A stretch of DNA of 64,000 nt from an uncultured Lachnospiraceae bacterium (GCA_910588295.1 CAJUQO010000002.1:77659-141658); one strand, 5' to 3'; counted from the stretch's first letter, positions 7,211 to 16,501 are shown. Translations and numbers: made by a program. Notes: generated by a model not told the origin, from the sequence alone.

Positions 7211-9553
7211 CTATGCCTCTTTGGCAGGTTCTATCGGGGTCTGATAGTATTCCTGCGTATCGTTCCCACAGACGGTATCCGTATCGAACGCCTGGTCAGA
7301 AACGTCTATTTGCTCCCCCTGGGAAGTCTTCATGCTCATCATTGTCACATTTGGCGTCTGATCCAGAGCCGTGGCATAGACCAGGCCGGTGGCCCTGTGC
7401 ATCATCATGGCTTTATCCTCAAGCGGAACACTCGGGTCAACCGCAACCTCTCTTGCATTCAGCACACACTCTGCAATATTACTCCATCCTACCACATTCT
7501 GTTCGGCAACGGACATACGCTTATATCTCTTATATGCATAGTCCACCTTGAAAATACTCTGCTGCAGCTCCTGGTTCTTATGATGGACACAGAGCTCTGG
7601 ATCAGACATGGGAAGGATCACTTTCTCACAGGACAATTTTCCATTATAAAACAGATAACAGCTATGGACCAGACGCCGGAACAGCTCCAATACCTCATCC
7701 TCAAATTCGCCGTTTTCTTTTAATCCGTCAATCATGTGATCATAATCACTTCTGTATTTGCAGCGCCGTCCCTCTTGAGCCGGTTTCTGCCCACGCGATT
7801 CCAGTTCTCTAAATTGACGTAACTGTACATCTCTTTTCTCAATCGGAACCAGACGCTGGTCTTCCTCCAGTTCCTCTATTTTTTTATGCAAAATATCGGG
7901 AAGGCCGTACGCCGACATATGATTACCGGGGGCAAGTAAATGGAATTTCGTGGTACGGATTTTCGGGTTCTGATGATATTTCAAAATATCCGCCTCCCGG
8001 AAACATTCACCCGCAATTCTATAGCCATCGTAAACCAGCTCCATCCGTTCCCGGAGATGCTGCGGGATACGGCCCACAATCCTCTGGAATGGCAGGTTGC
8101 GTTCAAGTCCATACAATACGGCCTCACGGAGAGACAATCCTATGTTCTGATCGTCATATTCAGGAAAACTGCTGAACTTAAAGTCCGAATTTTTGAGACG
8201 GCTTATTATAAAATCCTTCGTGCTTTTGATGTTACCATAGGAAGAAAAGGCAACGATTCCCATATCACAGAGCATCTCAAAATCTATTGTATGTAAAAGC
8301 CGCAGCGTATTAAGATTATCAAGAATCTGCGGGCCTTGCAACAAAATAGTCTTTCCGCTGGCAGCCAGCTGAAAAATATTTAATTCCAGGTCGTTCAGTT
8401 TATTGGGATCCTGCCCTGTCACACTGTCAAATCCGCCGCTGAAAACCGGTTCAAAGACCGCAAGCGCGTCGTCATTTTGATTTACTTTAATGGCCGGCGC
8501 CTGTCCCGTACATGGCAGGCCGCTTCTCACCTCGCCAATCTCATAAACTAATCTCCTGCAAAACCGTTCACCCGTTCCCGATTCATTCGGATCTATGCCG
8601 TTATCGATCCCGCAGACCTTGATGATATTCTCTGCCTGTCCAATCTGCTTCTGAACAAAACTACTGTCCAGTAATTTCCGCTTCCTGTCTCCGGGACGAT
8701 TGGCACGTGCCTGCGCGTTCCACACAAGCGCCTGTGCATAAAATAACGGAAGATGGTCGTGACTTCCCGCACACATATACTCCGGTAACGGCGCATTCGC
8801 CACTTCCTCCGCGTCAGGAAGCGCAACACACAAATCATCAAATGTTCCGCTCTGAATCTCCTCATTCAGAAAAACCAGCAATTGTCCATGCGCATCCAGT
8901 TCATGATCCCCGCCCTCCACACTTGCCTGTCGGGACTGTTCCCACAAACGATAAAACTTCTGTACTGACGATTCAGGCTTTACCCTCTCATCCTCCCCCG
9001 TATTCTGTAATTCGTCAATCCGCTGTAGAATTTGCTCCGTTCCCTGCCGGATCTGCAGAATATTCTCGTGATTTTCCTGCATCAGCTCCGGAATATAACT
9101 GCCGGCATTTTTTTTCGCCTCAAGAAACACCGGAGTAACGCCCCATAAAACCTGACAGAATTTTTTATTTTCTTCATCAGATAATTCGCCGTTTACCGCC
9201 TCATAGCGTTTTTTCAGTTCCATATAAAGCTTCTCCACATCATAAAACGCGGACAACGGCAATGGGTTCTTCGAAACGGACGTAAAAAGTATTTCCAGAT
9301 TTTTCTCAATAAACGCAGTTTCATCCCTGTCCGCACATAAGATACGCAGAGAATCCCCGACCGCCTGTTCAAACCGGTATTCAAAACGGCCGCGCCATTT
9401 TGACAGTTCGTTCTCCCCTTTTTCAATCAAACCGGACACCGTCTGATCCAGCACACTTTGGCCCAGTGTCCCAAATATTCCGCCGTTTACAATCAGAAAT
9501 TGAAAAGCGCTCTCGGCTACAGCCTTCCCAACGGAAAAAAGCACAGCACACAT
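7211..9553 (-). CDS. Large protein of unknown function (780 residues)
   Basis: I recognise no family. The ATG at 9553 has a strong GAGGAGG site. The first 190 residues appear mostly alpha-helical and end in a likely coiled coil (QENHENILQIRQGTEQILQRIDEL), a layout like the N-terminal effector and linker regions of STAND-type NTPases. No proper P-loop follows: the only GKT, in LAASGKTILLQGP near residue 410, lacks the first Gly of GxxxxGK[TS]. The centre (FEMLCDMGIVAFSSYG, then FSSFPEYDDQNIGLSLREAVLYGLERN) looks like an alpha/beta domain. A charged region follows near 560-600 and the tail is acidic. No signal peptide or clear membrane span. It stands alone between a Nudix gene and a divergent hemolysin III gene and may be an accessory gene. 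Confidence 0.75.
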   Translation of the reverse strand: MCAVLFSVGKAVAESAFQFLIVNGGIFGTLGQSVLDQTVSGLIEKGENELSKWRGRFEYRFEQAVGDSLRILCADRDETAFIEKNLEILFTSVSKNPLPLSAFYDVEKLYMELKKRYEAVNGELSDEENKKFCQVLWGVTPVFLEAKKNAGSYIPELMQENHENILQIRQGTEQILQRIDELQNTGEDERVKPESSVQKFYRLWEQSRQASVEGGDHELDAHGQLLVFLNEEIQSGTFDDLCVALPDAEEVANAPLPEYMCAGSHDHLPLFYAQALVWNAQARANRPGDRKRKLLDSSFVQKQIGQAENIIKVCGIDNGIDPNESGTGERFCRRLVYEIGEVRSGLPCTGQAPAIKVNQNDDALAVFEPVFSGGFDSVTGQDPNKLNDLELNIFQLAASGKTILLQGPQILDNLNTLRLLHTIDFEMLCDMGIVAFSSYGNIKSTKDFIISRLKNSDFKFSSFPEYDDQNIGLSLREAVLYGLERNLPFQRIVGRIPQHLRERMELVYDGYRIAGECFREADILKYHQNPKIRTTKFHLLAPGNHMSAYGLPDILHKKIEELEEDQRLVPIEKRDVQLRQFRELESRGQKPAQEGRRCKYRSDYDHMIDGLKENGEFEDEVLELFRRLVHSCYLFYNGKLSCEKVILPMSDPELCVHHKNQELQQSIFKVDYAYKRYKRMSVAEQNVVGWSNIAECVLNAREVAVDPSVPLEDKAMMMHRATGLVYATALDQTPNVTMMSMKTSQGEQIDVSDQAFDTDTVCGNDTQEYYQTPIEPAKEA

Positions 9554-9807
9554 CCCTGTTACCTCCTCTATAATATACTAAAATCCCTATCCTTTCCCTG
9601 CCGGATTTGCCATCTTGCATACGCAAAACCTATACATCCGGTCACAAAATGCCCCGTCGGCTCTCTCAGTATAAACTTTTTACAAATCCCGCGTCACGAG
9701 CCATACTTCCTATTATTTCTTTTTTTACGCAAAGACACACCGGACTCACTGAATAGCCAAACCGTTATTGCCTGTGCACATTTCTAATATTTTACATATA
9801 TTAGTTA

Positions 9808-9870
9808 TTGACTTTCCCATCCTCGAGATGTAGTATTTATTTATATTCAATATAGTTTTTAAAACTATAT
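9808..9870 (+). promoter_or_regulatory. Promoter and 21-bp palindromic operator upstream of hemolysin III gene
   Basis: TTGACT (9808-9813), a 17-nt spacer and TAGTAT (9831-9836) form a good sigma-A promoter. A perfect 21-nt palindrome (9850-9870, arms ATATAGTTTT/AAAACTATAT around a central T) begins about 14 nt after the -10 box, where a repressor would block initiation. The rest of the AT-rich spacer 9554-9952 shows no gene. Confidence 0.6.
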
Positions 9871-9952
9871 ATCGTGGTGTGTGCAAATTACACGCAAATA
9901 AAAACCACGCAGGAAATGGAATTTTCTCATAGTTTTAAACAGGAGGTGATGT

Positions 9953-10618
9953 ATGATGAAATTCACAATCAAAGATCCCGGCAGCGCAATCACACATTTT
10001 ATCGGCATGATGATGGCCTTATTCGCATCCACGCCTCTGCTGATCAAAGCGGCGCAGAATCCCGACAAAGTCCATATGATATCCCTGGCCATATTTATCG
10101 GCAGCATGATCGCCCTGTACGGAGCCAGTACGACCTACCACACACTGAACATCTCGGAAAAGTGGAACCGCATCCTGCGGAAGATCGACCATATGATGAT
10201 TTTCATCCTGATTGCGGGTTCCTATACCCCCATCTGTCTGGTCGCCCTGGCCGACCAGAAGGGCTACATGCTCTGCGCCCTGGTGTGGGGAATCGCCATC
10301 TTCGGCATTCTGATCAAAGCCTTTTGGATTACCTGTCCCAAATGGTTTTCATCCGCGCTGTACATCGCCATGGGATGGGTCTGCGTGCTGGCTTTCACGC
10401 AGATCATAAACTCCCTCTCTGCGGCGGCCTTTGGCTGGCTGCTGGCCGGCGGCATCATCTATACCATCGGCGGCATCATCTATGCATTAAAGCTCCCGGT
10501 CTTCAATGCTAGACACAAATATTTCGGTTCCCACGAAATCTTTCATCTCTTCGTCATGGGCGGCAGTATCTGCCATTTCATTGTCATGTACGTATTTATC
10601 GCCCGAATGCCTTTATAA
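9953..10618 (+). CDS. Hemolysin III / TrhA family membrane protein
   Basis: A 221-residue seven-helix membrane protein of the PAQR-like hemolysin III family. It has the conserved early His (GSAITHFIGMM), YGASTTYHTL, KIDHMMIFILIAGSYTP and the C-terminal HEIFHLFVMGGSICHF; these His, Asp and Ser residues form the presumed metal site. B. subtilis YplQ-type homologues help maintain membrane energy and fluidity; haemolysis is an assay effect rather than a known role. The start has AGGAGG 6 nt upstream. It is monocistronic, with its own promoter, a palindromic operator and a terminator. Confidence 0.9.
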   Translation: MMKFTIKDPGSAITHFIGMMMALFASTPLLIKAAQNPDKVHMISLAIFIGSMIALYGASTTYHTLNISEKWNRILRKIDHMMIFILIAGSYTPICLVALADQKGYMLCALVWGIAIFGILIKAFWITCPKWFSSALYIAMGWVCVLAFTQIINSLSAAAFGWLLAGGIIYTIGGIIYALKLPVFNARHKYFGSHEIFHLFVMGGSICHFIVMYVFIARMPL

Positions 10619-10649
10619 GCCCCGCCGTAAAGCTGTGGGGCGGTTTTTT
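10619..10649 (+). terminator. Terminator after hemolysin III gene
   Basis: GCCCC (10619-10623) pairs with GGGGC (10637-10641), followed by GG and six T residues. The stem is short but G+C-rich and starts directly after the stop codon. Confidence 0.6.
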
Positions 10650-10673
10650 ATGCCTCGGCATTTTCCTCCCAAC

Positions 10674-10719
10674 CTTACACCAAGTGTAAGTGTTATTTTC
10701 CTTCCTCCGCCTTTATAAT
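10674..10719 (+). promoter_or_regulatory. Promoter with BceR-like operator for the ABC transporter operon
   Basis: A perfect inverted repeat CTTACAC-CAA-GTGTAAG (10674-10690) lies directly upstream of a poor -35 region (TGTTAT, 10691-10696). A consensus TATAAT (10714-10719) follows after 17 nt. This layout fits an activator-dependent promoter switched on by the operon's own OmpR-type response regulator, as in Bce systems. Confidence 0.55.
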
Positions 10720-10764
10720 AAAACCATCAAGACCGGTTTGAAATAACACGAGGAGGCATCAGCC

Positions 10765-11541
10765 ATGCAAACAAAAATTTTAGAAGTACAGTCCCTCTAT
10801 AAAGAATACGGAAAAAAGGAAAATGCCACCAAGGCCCTAAACGGCCTGTCCTGCAGTGTGATAAAAGGAGAATTCCTGGGCATTATGGGCAGCAGCGGCT
10901 CCGGCAAGACCACTCTTCTGAACTGCATCGCCACCATGCTGCGTCCCACGAAAGGACAGATCCTGCTAAACGGTGAAAATATCGCCCATTTCAGCGCAAA
11001 ACAGCTGGCCGAATACCGGGGAAGCAGGATCGGTTATCTCTTCCAGACCTTTGAGCTTCTGGACAACCTGACCGGAAGGGAGAACATTCTGCTCCCCATC
11101 GCCATCCACGGCGCCGCCGGCAAAGAAGCCGGAAAACAGTTGGAGCAGCTGGCCGGTTATCTGGAGATTACCGATGTGCTGGATCATTTCCCGGCCCAGA
11201 TGTCCGGCGGGCAAAAGCAGCGGATCGCCGCCGCCAGGGCGCTGATCATGAACCCCGACCTGATCCTGGCCGACGAACCCACCGGCGCCCTGGACAGCAA
11301 AAATGCCCGCAGCCTGATGGAAAAGCTTACAGGCCTGAACGAAACCCGGGATACCACCATTCTGATGGTAACCCATGATATCAATGCGGCCAGCTACTGC
11401 TCCCGGATTCTTTTCATTCAGGACGGCGTGATCTTCCATGAGCTCCGCAAAAACACCGAGGACGAAACACGGCAGGATTTCTACAAAAGGATCATTGCCG
11501 TGATGGCACAGTTGGGAGGAGGAAGCGCAAATGTTTATTAG
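10765..11541 (+). CDS. BceA-like ABC transporter ATP-binding protein
   Basis: The 258-residue ATPase of a peptide-antibiotic sensing and detoxification transporter of the BceAB type (MacB-like superfamily). Walker A GSSGSGKTTLLN (near 41), signature MSGGQKQRIAAARAL (near 147), Walker B LILADEPTGALD (near 170) and the switch His in LMVTHDI are all present. The ATG follows GAGGAGG. It overlaps the permease gene by 11 nt and is first in a four-gene operon of ATPase, permease, regulator and kinase. The antibiotic (bacitracin-like, lantibiotic or other) cannot be told from the sequence. Confidence 0.92.
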   Translation: MQTKILEVQSLYKEYGKKENATKALNGLSCSVIKGEFLGIMGSSGSGKTTLLNCIATMLRPTKGQILLNGENIAHFSAKQLAEYRGSRIGYLFQTFELLDNLTGRENILLPIAIHGAAGKEAGKQLEQLAGYLEITDVLDHFPAQMSGGQKQRIAAARALIMNPDLILADEPTGALDSKNARSLMEKLTGLNETRDTTILMVTHDINAASYCSRILFIQDGVIFHELRKNTEDETRQDFYKRIIAVMAQLGGGSANVY

Positions 11542-13609
11542 TCTGATCCGGAGAAACGGCAAAAAGAACCGGCGGGAAAACAGCATTTATTTCCTGTCCC
11601 TGGCCATCACGATTGTTGCGTTTTACATTATTCTCTCCCTGGAAGACCAGGATGTTATGGCTTTTCTGCGGCGGATGGAGAGCGACGCGGTAAACCGCCT
11701 GCTGGGGCTGATCTCCGGCGTGTACGGCTTTTCCCTCTTTATCCTGTTTTTGCTGATTTACTTTGCGGAAAAATATCAGTTTGAAAGACGGAGCCGGGAG
11801 TTCGGCATGCTGCTGATGCTGGGCATGAAGCGCAGCCGACTGTTTTTGTGGCTCATGGCGGAGGATTTTTACAGCAGCGGCATGGCCCTGGCCATCGGCC
11901 TGCCCACAGCCGTCTTCCTCTCTGAAGTGATCAGCCTGATCACGGCGAGGCTAATCGGGCTGGGCATTATCGGCCACCATTTTGCCCTGTCGGCCAGGGG
12001 AATCTCACTGACCGTCCTGGGATTTCTGGGGATCAAGCTGATGGCCAATATCCTTCTGAGTACCCGGCTGATCCGGAGGGAGCCTTACCGTCTGCTGAAC
12101 GAAACCCAGGAAGAAAAACTAAAATCCGTCAGCCGGAAGCGTTCTTTCGCCACCCTAATCCTGGGGTTCTTGCTGCTGGCAATTGCCTACGGCATGGCCA
12201 TCGGAAATCTGACATGGATGCATCTGGTTTTCTTCACAGCCACCCTGGCCCTGGGATTCGCGGGCACATGGCTTACCATCCGCGGCTTCTGCGCCATATT
12301 CAGCCGTTTTACCAGAAACCGGCGGACAGCGGACCGGCTCCATATGTTCACCTTCCGGCAGCTGGAGGAAAATGTCTTCCTGCGCTCCGGCTCCCTGACT
12401 GTCTCCTCCGTACTGGTGCTGATTGCCATCGCCTGCATGAGCTATGGCGTCTCCGTGGCCTCCGCCAACCTGGAGAGCGGACAACGGCACACCATGGATT
12501 TTACATTGGAGTCCTACGACGAACCCTCCGGCCAGGCAATCGAAGACCTGATCAGGCAATCCCAATCAGAAGATCTCATTGACCGATGGAGCAGCGTCTC
12601 CGTGGCCTATCTGCCCACCGAAGGCATGTGGAGCAGCGATGGGGACAGGAAAACCTGTACCTACGATACCTCCGGCCTGCAAGAAGCGGCGTCCCATCTG
12701 AGCGCTGAGCAGCAAAAACGCATACAGAATAACGATATTTTCCGAGACAGCCCCCATATCATCGCCCTCTCAGGCATCAACGAAATTCTGGAAAACCAGG
12801 GCAAACCCCCTCTCAGCCTGACGGATAATGAACTATACATCTATGTAGATCCGACATTCTACGATACGCTGGCAAAGGAAACGTATGACCGGCTCCTGCC
12901 CTATGGCCCCCGGCTGACCATTGACGGAAAAGAATATCTCCTGAAAGGGATCTGTTCCGAAGATATCGTCGTAGACAGAAGCATCACGATCATGTTCGGC
13001 CTCATCCTGCCGGATGAGATCTTCCGGCAATACGCGGGAGAGGACTACTTTACCTACTGGAACGCCTATCTCTCCCCCGGCCTGATCCGGCAGAAAGGGC
13101 TGATGCAGGCCATTACCACAGCGGACGAATGGTTTTCGGCCAGCGGCCTGCCATACGAAAATTATCTGCAGAACATGGGACGGCAGCTCTTTTATATCGT
13201 GGCGGCCAGCTACCTGATGATCTACCTGGCGCTGATCTTTCTGGTCATTGCCAACACAGTGATCAGCCTCCAGTATCTCATGCAGGAGGAAAAGACCCGG
13301 CGGCGCTACCATACCCTGGTCTGCCTGGGCAGCGACAGCGAGGACATCTGCGCCTCTTCCCGGCGGCAGATCCGCTGGTATTTCGGCCTGCCTCTGGCCA
13401 CGGCCGCGGTGAGCGGGATCTTCGCCACCATCTCCCTGTTCTCCGGCCTGCTTTCCCCCACCATGCAGAGCCAGGGATCAACACTGTTTTTTATTGCGGG
13501 AGCTGTCCTTATCGTTCTCTGTGTGATAGAATGGGGATATATGAAAATGGTTATGCGCCTGAGCCGGGAAAACATCCTCCGGATGATGGAAATCCGGCGC
13601 AGCGAATAA
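11531..13609 (+). CDS. BceB-like ABC transporter permease (FtsX domains)
   Basis: A 692-residue membrane permease with FtsX-type helices. The N-terminal half has several membrane spans from residue 20 to about 300. A large soluble segment of about 200 residues (roughly 320-545) follows, and three spans near the C-terminus. The big extracytoplasmic domain between late spans is the hallmark of BceB-type permeases, which act as resistance transporter and as sensor for the cognate kinase. It overlaps the ATPase gene and is followed 23 nt later by the response regulator. Confidence 0.9.
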   Translation: MFISLIRRNGKKNRRENSIYFLSLAITIVAFYIILSLEDQDVMAFLRRMESDAVNRLLGLISGVYGFSLFILFLLIYFAEKYQFERRSREFGMLLMLGMKRSRLFLWLMAEDFYSSGMALAIGLPTAVFLSEVISLITARLIGLGIIGHHFALSARGISLTVLGFLGIKLMANILLSTRLIRREPYRLLNETQEEKLKSVSRKRSFATLILGFLLLAIAYGMAIGNLTWMHLVFFTATLALGFAGTWLTIRGFCAIFSRFTRNRRTADRLHMFTFRQLEENVFLRSGSLTVSSVLVLIAIACMSYGVSVASANLESGQRHTMDFTLESYDEPSGQAIEDLIRQSQSEDLIDRWSSVSVAYLPTEGMWSSDGDRKTCTYDTSGLQEAASHLSAEQQKRIQNNDIFRDSPHIIALSGINEILENQGKPPLSLTDNELYIYVDPTFYDTLAKETYDRLLPYGPRLTIDGKEYLLKGICSEDIVVDRSITIMFGLILPDEIFRQYAGEDYFTYWNAYLSPGLIRQKGLMQAITTADEWFSASGLPYENYLQNMGRQLFYIVAASYLMIYLALIFLVIANTVISLQYLMQEEKTRRRYHTLVCLGSDSEDICASSRRQIRWYFGLPLATAAVSGIFATISLFSGLLSPTMQSQGSTLFFIAGAVLIVLCVIEWGYMKMVMRLSRENILRMMEIRRSE

Positions 13610-13632
13610 GGATTAAATGGGGTGGAGCGCCT

Positions 13633-14319
13633 ATGAAAACAATCGTAATTGTAGAAGACGAAGCATTCATGCGCCAGGAACTGGCGGATATCTTTCAAAA
13701 AGCCGGTTACAAGGTGCGCTGTATTACCCGGTTCCATGATACTGCCTCGGAAATCCTCCGCGAAGAAGCCAGCTTGGTTCTGCTGGATCTGACCCTGCCG
13801 GGCATGAACGGGTTTGAGATCTGCAGACAGATCCGATGGCAGCGCTCCGTTCCCATCCTGGTACTGACCTCCCGGGATCAGCTTAAAGATGAACTCCATG
13901 CCCTGGAACTGGGGGCGGACGACTATCTGACAAAGCCCTGCAATACCTCCCGGCTGCTGGCCAGGGCCGAAAGCCTGCTGAAACGCTTTGCAGGGCGGGA
14001 ATGCACCCTGGACGGAGGCGGTTTTCTGCTGGATTACCAGACCTATACCCTGCATGCCGACGGCCGCTCCATCCTGCTCTCCGAGAGAGAGGGGCGGATA
14101 CTGGAGACTCTGCTCCGGCACCGGGATGAGGTAGTGTCCAAGGAGGCTCTCTTTGAGGCTCTGTGGGGCACCACCGAGTATATCGATGAAAATGCCCTGC
14201 AGGTCAACATGACACGGCTTCGCAAAAGCCTGAAAAAAGTACGGCTGGAAGACCGGGTGGAAACGATCCGGGGGCAGGGTTACCGTCTCAGGGGAGGTGG
14301 CGGCCATGAAGAACATTGA
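13633..14319 (+). CDS. OmpR-family response regulator of the Bce-like system
   Basis: A 228-residue regulator with a receiver domain (acidic pocket EDE at 8-10, phospho-acceptor Asp52 in LLDLTLPGMNG, Lys in YLTKPC) and a C-terminal winged-helix domain (LSEREGRILETLLRHRDEVVSKEALFEALWG). The start at 13633 follows GGGGTGGAG; the frame is open further upstream inside the permease gene but that part is not coding. It probably binds the inverted repeat at 10674-10690. It overlaps the kinase gene by 14 nt. Confidence 0.92.
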   Translation: MKTIVIVEDEAFMRQELADIFQKAGYKVRCITRFHDTASEILREEASLVLLDLTLPGMNGFEICRQIRWQRSVPILVLTSRDQLKDELHALELGADDYLTKPCNTSRLLARAESLLKRFAGRECTLDGGGFLLDYQTYTLHADGRSILLSEREGRILETLLRHRDEVVSKEALFEALWGTTEYIDENALQVNMTRLRKSLKKVRLEDRVETIRGQGYRLRGGGGHEEH

Positions 14320-15367
14320 CGGGAAGAGAGCTATGCTGCGCAGAATCCGGGGGCTCTACCGGGAATATCTTTTTTTCCTTCTGCTTCTATTGGCGGCAGA
14401 CGCCGCTTTCGCCTTTTGCCTTTGGCTTGCAGACGCCAGAGCCTATCAGGCGCTGGCCGGAATTTTCGCCGTAGCTGCCCTGGCCATCTTCGGACTATCC
14501 ACGGTTCTCATCTTCCGCCGGGAGAAAAAACGGCGGCGGGCTGCCGATTATTTTCTGAACAATCCCTATGATGCCCGGGCTGCCCGATATATAGAAATAT
14601 TGCCTCTCCGGGAAAGGGAACAGCTCGCAAAGACCAGCGAAAAACTGAGGGAAAAAGAAAACGCCCTGCTGGAAGAGCAGCAGATGCAGAAGGATTATGA
14701 AGAATATATCGAGACATGGGTGCACGAAATCAAGATCCCCCTGTCTTTGATGACCCTCCTGCTGGACAACCGCCGGGAGGAAATGTCCCCTCTGCTCTAT
14801 CAGCGGATGCTTTATATATCCAATCAAATGTCTGAGTATGTGACCCAGATACTATATTATGCCCGATTGAAAGCCAGCCACAAAGACTATCGGTTTGAAC
14901 CGGTATCCCTGCGGGAATGCTGCGGGGAAATACTGGAGCAATACGGAACATTACTCAGAGAGGAGCAGATACGGCCTTCGCTGAATGTCAAAGACATCCA
15001 TGTCCTCACCGACCGAAAGGGCCTGCTGTTCATACTGGCCCAGGCCGTCAGCAACGCCTGCAAATACAAAGACGACCGCAAAGAGGAAAAAATTCTCTGC
15101 CTGTCCGGCAGTCTGCTGACGGAGGAAAACGCCATCTGCCTGTCCATTCATGACAATGGGATCGGCGTAAAACGGGCTGACTTTCCTTTCCTGTTTGACC
15201 GGGGATTCACCGGCGACACTGACGAACGGAAACGGAAAGCCACGGGGATGGGCCTGTACCTGGCCGGGCAGATGGCAAAAAATCTTCATATTGAACTTTC
15301 GGTGGGCTCCGTATACAGAGAAAGCTTTACGCTGACCCTGAAATTCCCGGTTGTGCATATGCAGTGA
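14306..15367 (+). CDS. BceS-like intramembrane-sensing histidine kinase
   Basis: A 353-residue sensor kinase with two membrane helices near residues 17-70 joined by only a few residues, so it has no real extracellular sensor. This is typical of BceS kinases, which read the flux state of the BceAB transporter. The phospho-acceptor box is ETWVHEIKIPLSLM near 145. ATP-binding motifs include AVSNACKYK (N box), IHDNGIGV (G1) and KATGMGLYLA (G2). I choose ATG 14306 because GGGGAGG lies 8 nt before it; a GTG at 14297 is in frame but lacks this spacing. Confidence 0.9.
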   Translation: MKNIDGKRAMLRRIRGLYREYLFFLLLLLAADAAFAFCLWLADARAYQALAGIFAVAALAIFGLSTVLIFRREKKRRRAADYFLNNPYDARAARYIEILPLREREQLAKTSEKLREKENALLEEQQMQKDYEEYIETWVHEIKIPLSLMTLLLDNRREEMSPLLYQRMLYISNQMSEYVTQILYYARLKASHKDYRFEPVSLRECCGEILEQYGTLLREEQIRPSLNVKDIHVLTDRKGLLFILAQAVSNACKYKDDRKEEKILCLSGSLLTEENAICLSIHDNGIGVKRADFPFLFDRGFTGDTDERKRKATGMGLYLAGQMAKNLHIELSVGSVYRESFTLTLKFPVVHMQ

Positions 15368-15405
15368 CCGATCATGCCGAAAAACGGGGCGGGCATAAAA
15401 CGGTC

Positions 15406-15885
15406 TTATTCCGCCTCCCGGATTTCTCCCTTGACTCCGTTCTGATCCACTTCCAGCACCAGGTAGGTAAACGCACGCCCCATCTGCCGGGGAAACGTCA
15501 GGCTGCCGGGATTGCAAAGCCAGATTCCTTCCTGCTGCTCAAAGACCGGGCGGTGGGTATGGCCAAAACATACGATGTCGGCCTCGTTCTCCCGGGCCAT
15601 GCGGAGCAGGGATTCCATGCCGAAATTCACTCCCTGATGATGTCCGTGGGTCACAAAAAAGCGATGGCCGGCCAGATTAAACGCCACCGAGGGCAGCAGC
15701 TTCGGATCATAATCACAATTGCCGCCCACAATGCAGCAGGGGCCGGGTACCAGCCGGCGCAGATAACCGTCCCGCCCCTCCACATCACCACAGTGGATCA
15801 CCTGATCCACCGGAAGTTCCCTTTTCACCACCCGCTCCATCCTCCGATCACGGCCGTGGGTATCACTGATCACCAAAATTTTCAT
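15406..15885 (-). CDS. YfcE/MJ0936-type metallophosphoesterase (paralogue 1)
   Basis: A 159-residue calcineurin-like phosphoesterase. Metal-binding motifs are in order: ISDTHG (8-12), HCGDVEG (about 31), GGNCD (about 55), THGHH (about 75) and CFGHTHRP (about 105). Members hydrolyse phosphodiesters in vitro; the natural substrate is unknown. Its start overlaps the stop of the rdgB-like gene (ATGA). It is the last gene of a leftward operon that begins with a second, longer member of the family at 17665-18246. Confidence 0.9.
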   Translation of the reverse strand: MKILVISDTHGRDRRMERVVKRELPVDQVIHCGDVEGRDGYLRRLVPGPCCIVGGNCDYDPKLLPSVAFNLAGHRFFVTHGHHQGVNFGMESLLRMARENEADIVCFGHTHRPVFEQQEGIWLCNPGSLTFPRQMGRAFTYLVLEVDQNGVKGEIREAE

Positions 15886-16478
15886 TTCTCTATCCTGTCC
15901 TTTATTATGGTTTTCATCTTTTCCAGGGCCTTCCCCCTGTGGCTGATCCTGTTTTTCTGTTCCTCCGAGAGCTCCGCCGTGGTGCAGCCATACTCCGGAG
16001 CTATAAAGATCGGATCGTAGCCGAACCCGTTGCTTCCCCTCTCCTCATAACCGATCCGCCCCTCGATGGTGCCCCGCACCACCTCGCAGCTCCCATTCGG
16101 GAATACGGCGGCAATGGCGCAGACAAAACGGGCTGTGCGCCTCTCGTCGGGCACTCCCGCCAGGCGGTCGATCAGATTCATGTTTTTCACCCGATAGGAC
16201 GTATCCTCCCCCATATACCGGGCGGAATAGATCCCCGGCTCACCGCCCAAGGCGTCAATTTCCAGTCCGGAATCATCGGCCAGCACAATATCCCGGCACA
16301 GCCCGGCGACGGCCCTGGCCTTGATCTCGGCATTTTCTTCAAAGGTAGCGCCGTCCTCCACGATATCGGACGCAAGCCCCGCCTCCTTCATGGAGAGTAT
16401 CTCCATCCCCAGATCCGCCAGGATCGCCCGTATCTCTTTCATCTTATCCTTATTTCCCGTGGCAAATATGATCCGCAT
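15882..16478 (-). CDS. rdgB: Non-canonical purine NTP pyrophosphatase (XTP/dITP diphosphatase)
   Basis: Removes deaminated purine nucleotides (dITP, XTP) from the pool by releasing pyrophosphate. The 198-residue protein has the Ham1 motifs: N-terminal IIFATGNKDKMKEI, ADDSGLEIDALGGEPGIYSARY near 70-90, and FGYDPIFIAPEY near 150, followed by SHRGKALEKM. It sits between a THUMP methyltransferase and a phosphoesterase with tight spacing. Pairing of rdgB with a YfcE-like gene is common in Firmicutes. Confidence 0.95.
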   Translation of the reverse strand: MRIIFATGNKDKMKEIRAILADLGMEILSMKEAGLASDIVEDGATFEENAEIKARAVAGLCRDIVLADDSGLEIDALGGEPGIYSARYMGEDTSYRVKNMNLIDRLAGVPDERRTARFVCAIAAVFPNGSCEVVRGTIEGRIGYEERGSNGFGYDPIFIAPEYGCTTAELSEEQKNRISHRGKALEKMKTIIKDRIEK

Positions 16479-16501
16479 AGTTCCCTCCTCATATCTTATG
16501 C

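Noticed and set aside
8310..8350. GKT in the 780-residue protein as a Walker A motif
   Set aside because: The leading Gly of GxxxxGK[TS] is missing and no Walker B acidic pair follows at the right distance.
13129..13632. N-terminal extension of the response regulator frame
   Set aside because: It lies inside the permease gene in another frame; the true start with a ribosome-binding site is ATG 13633.
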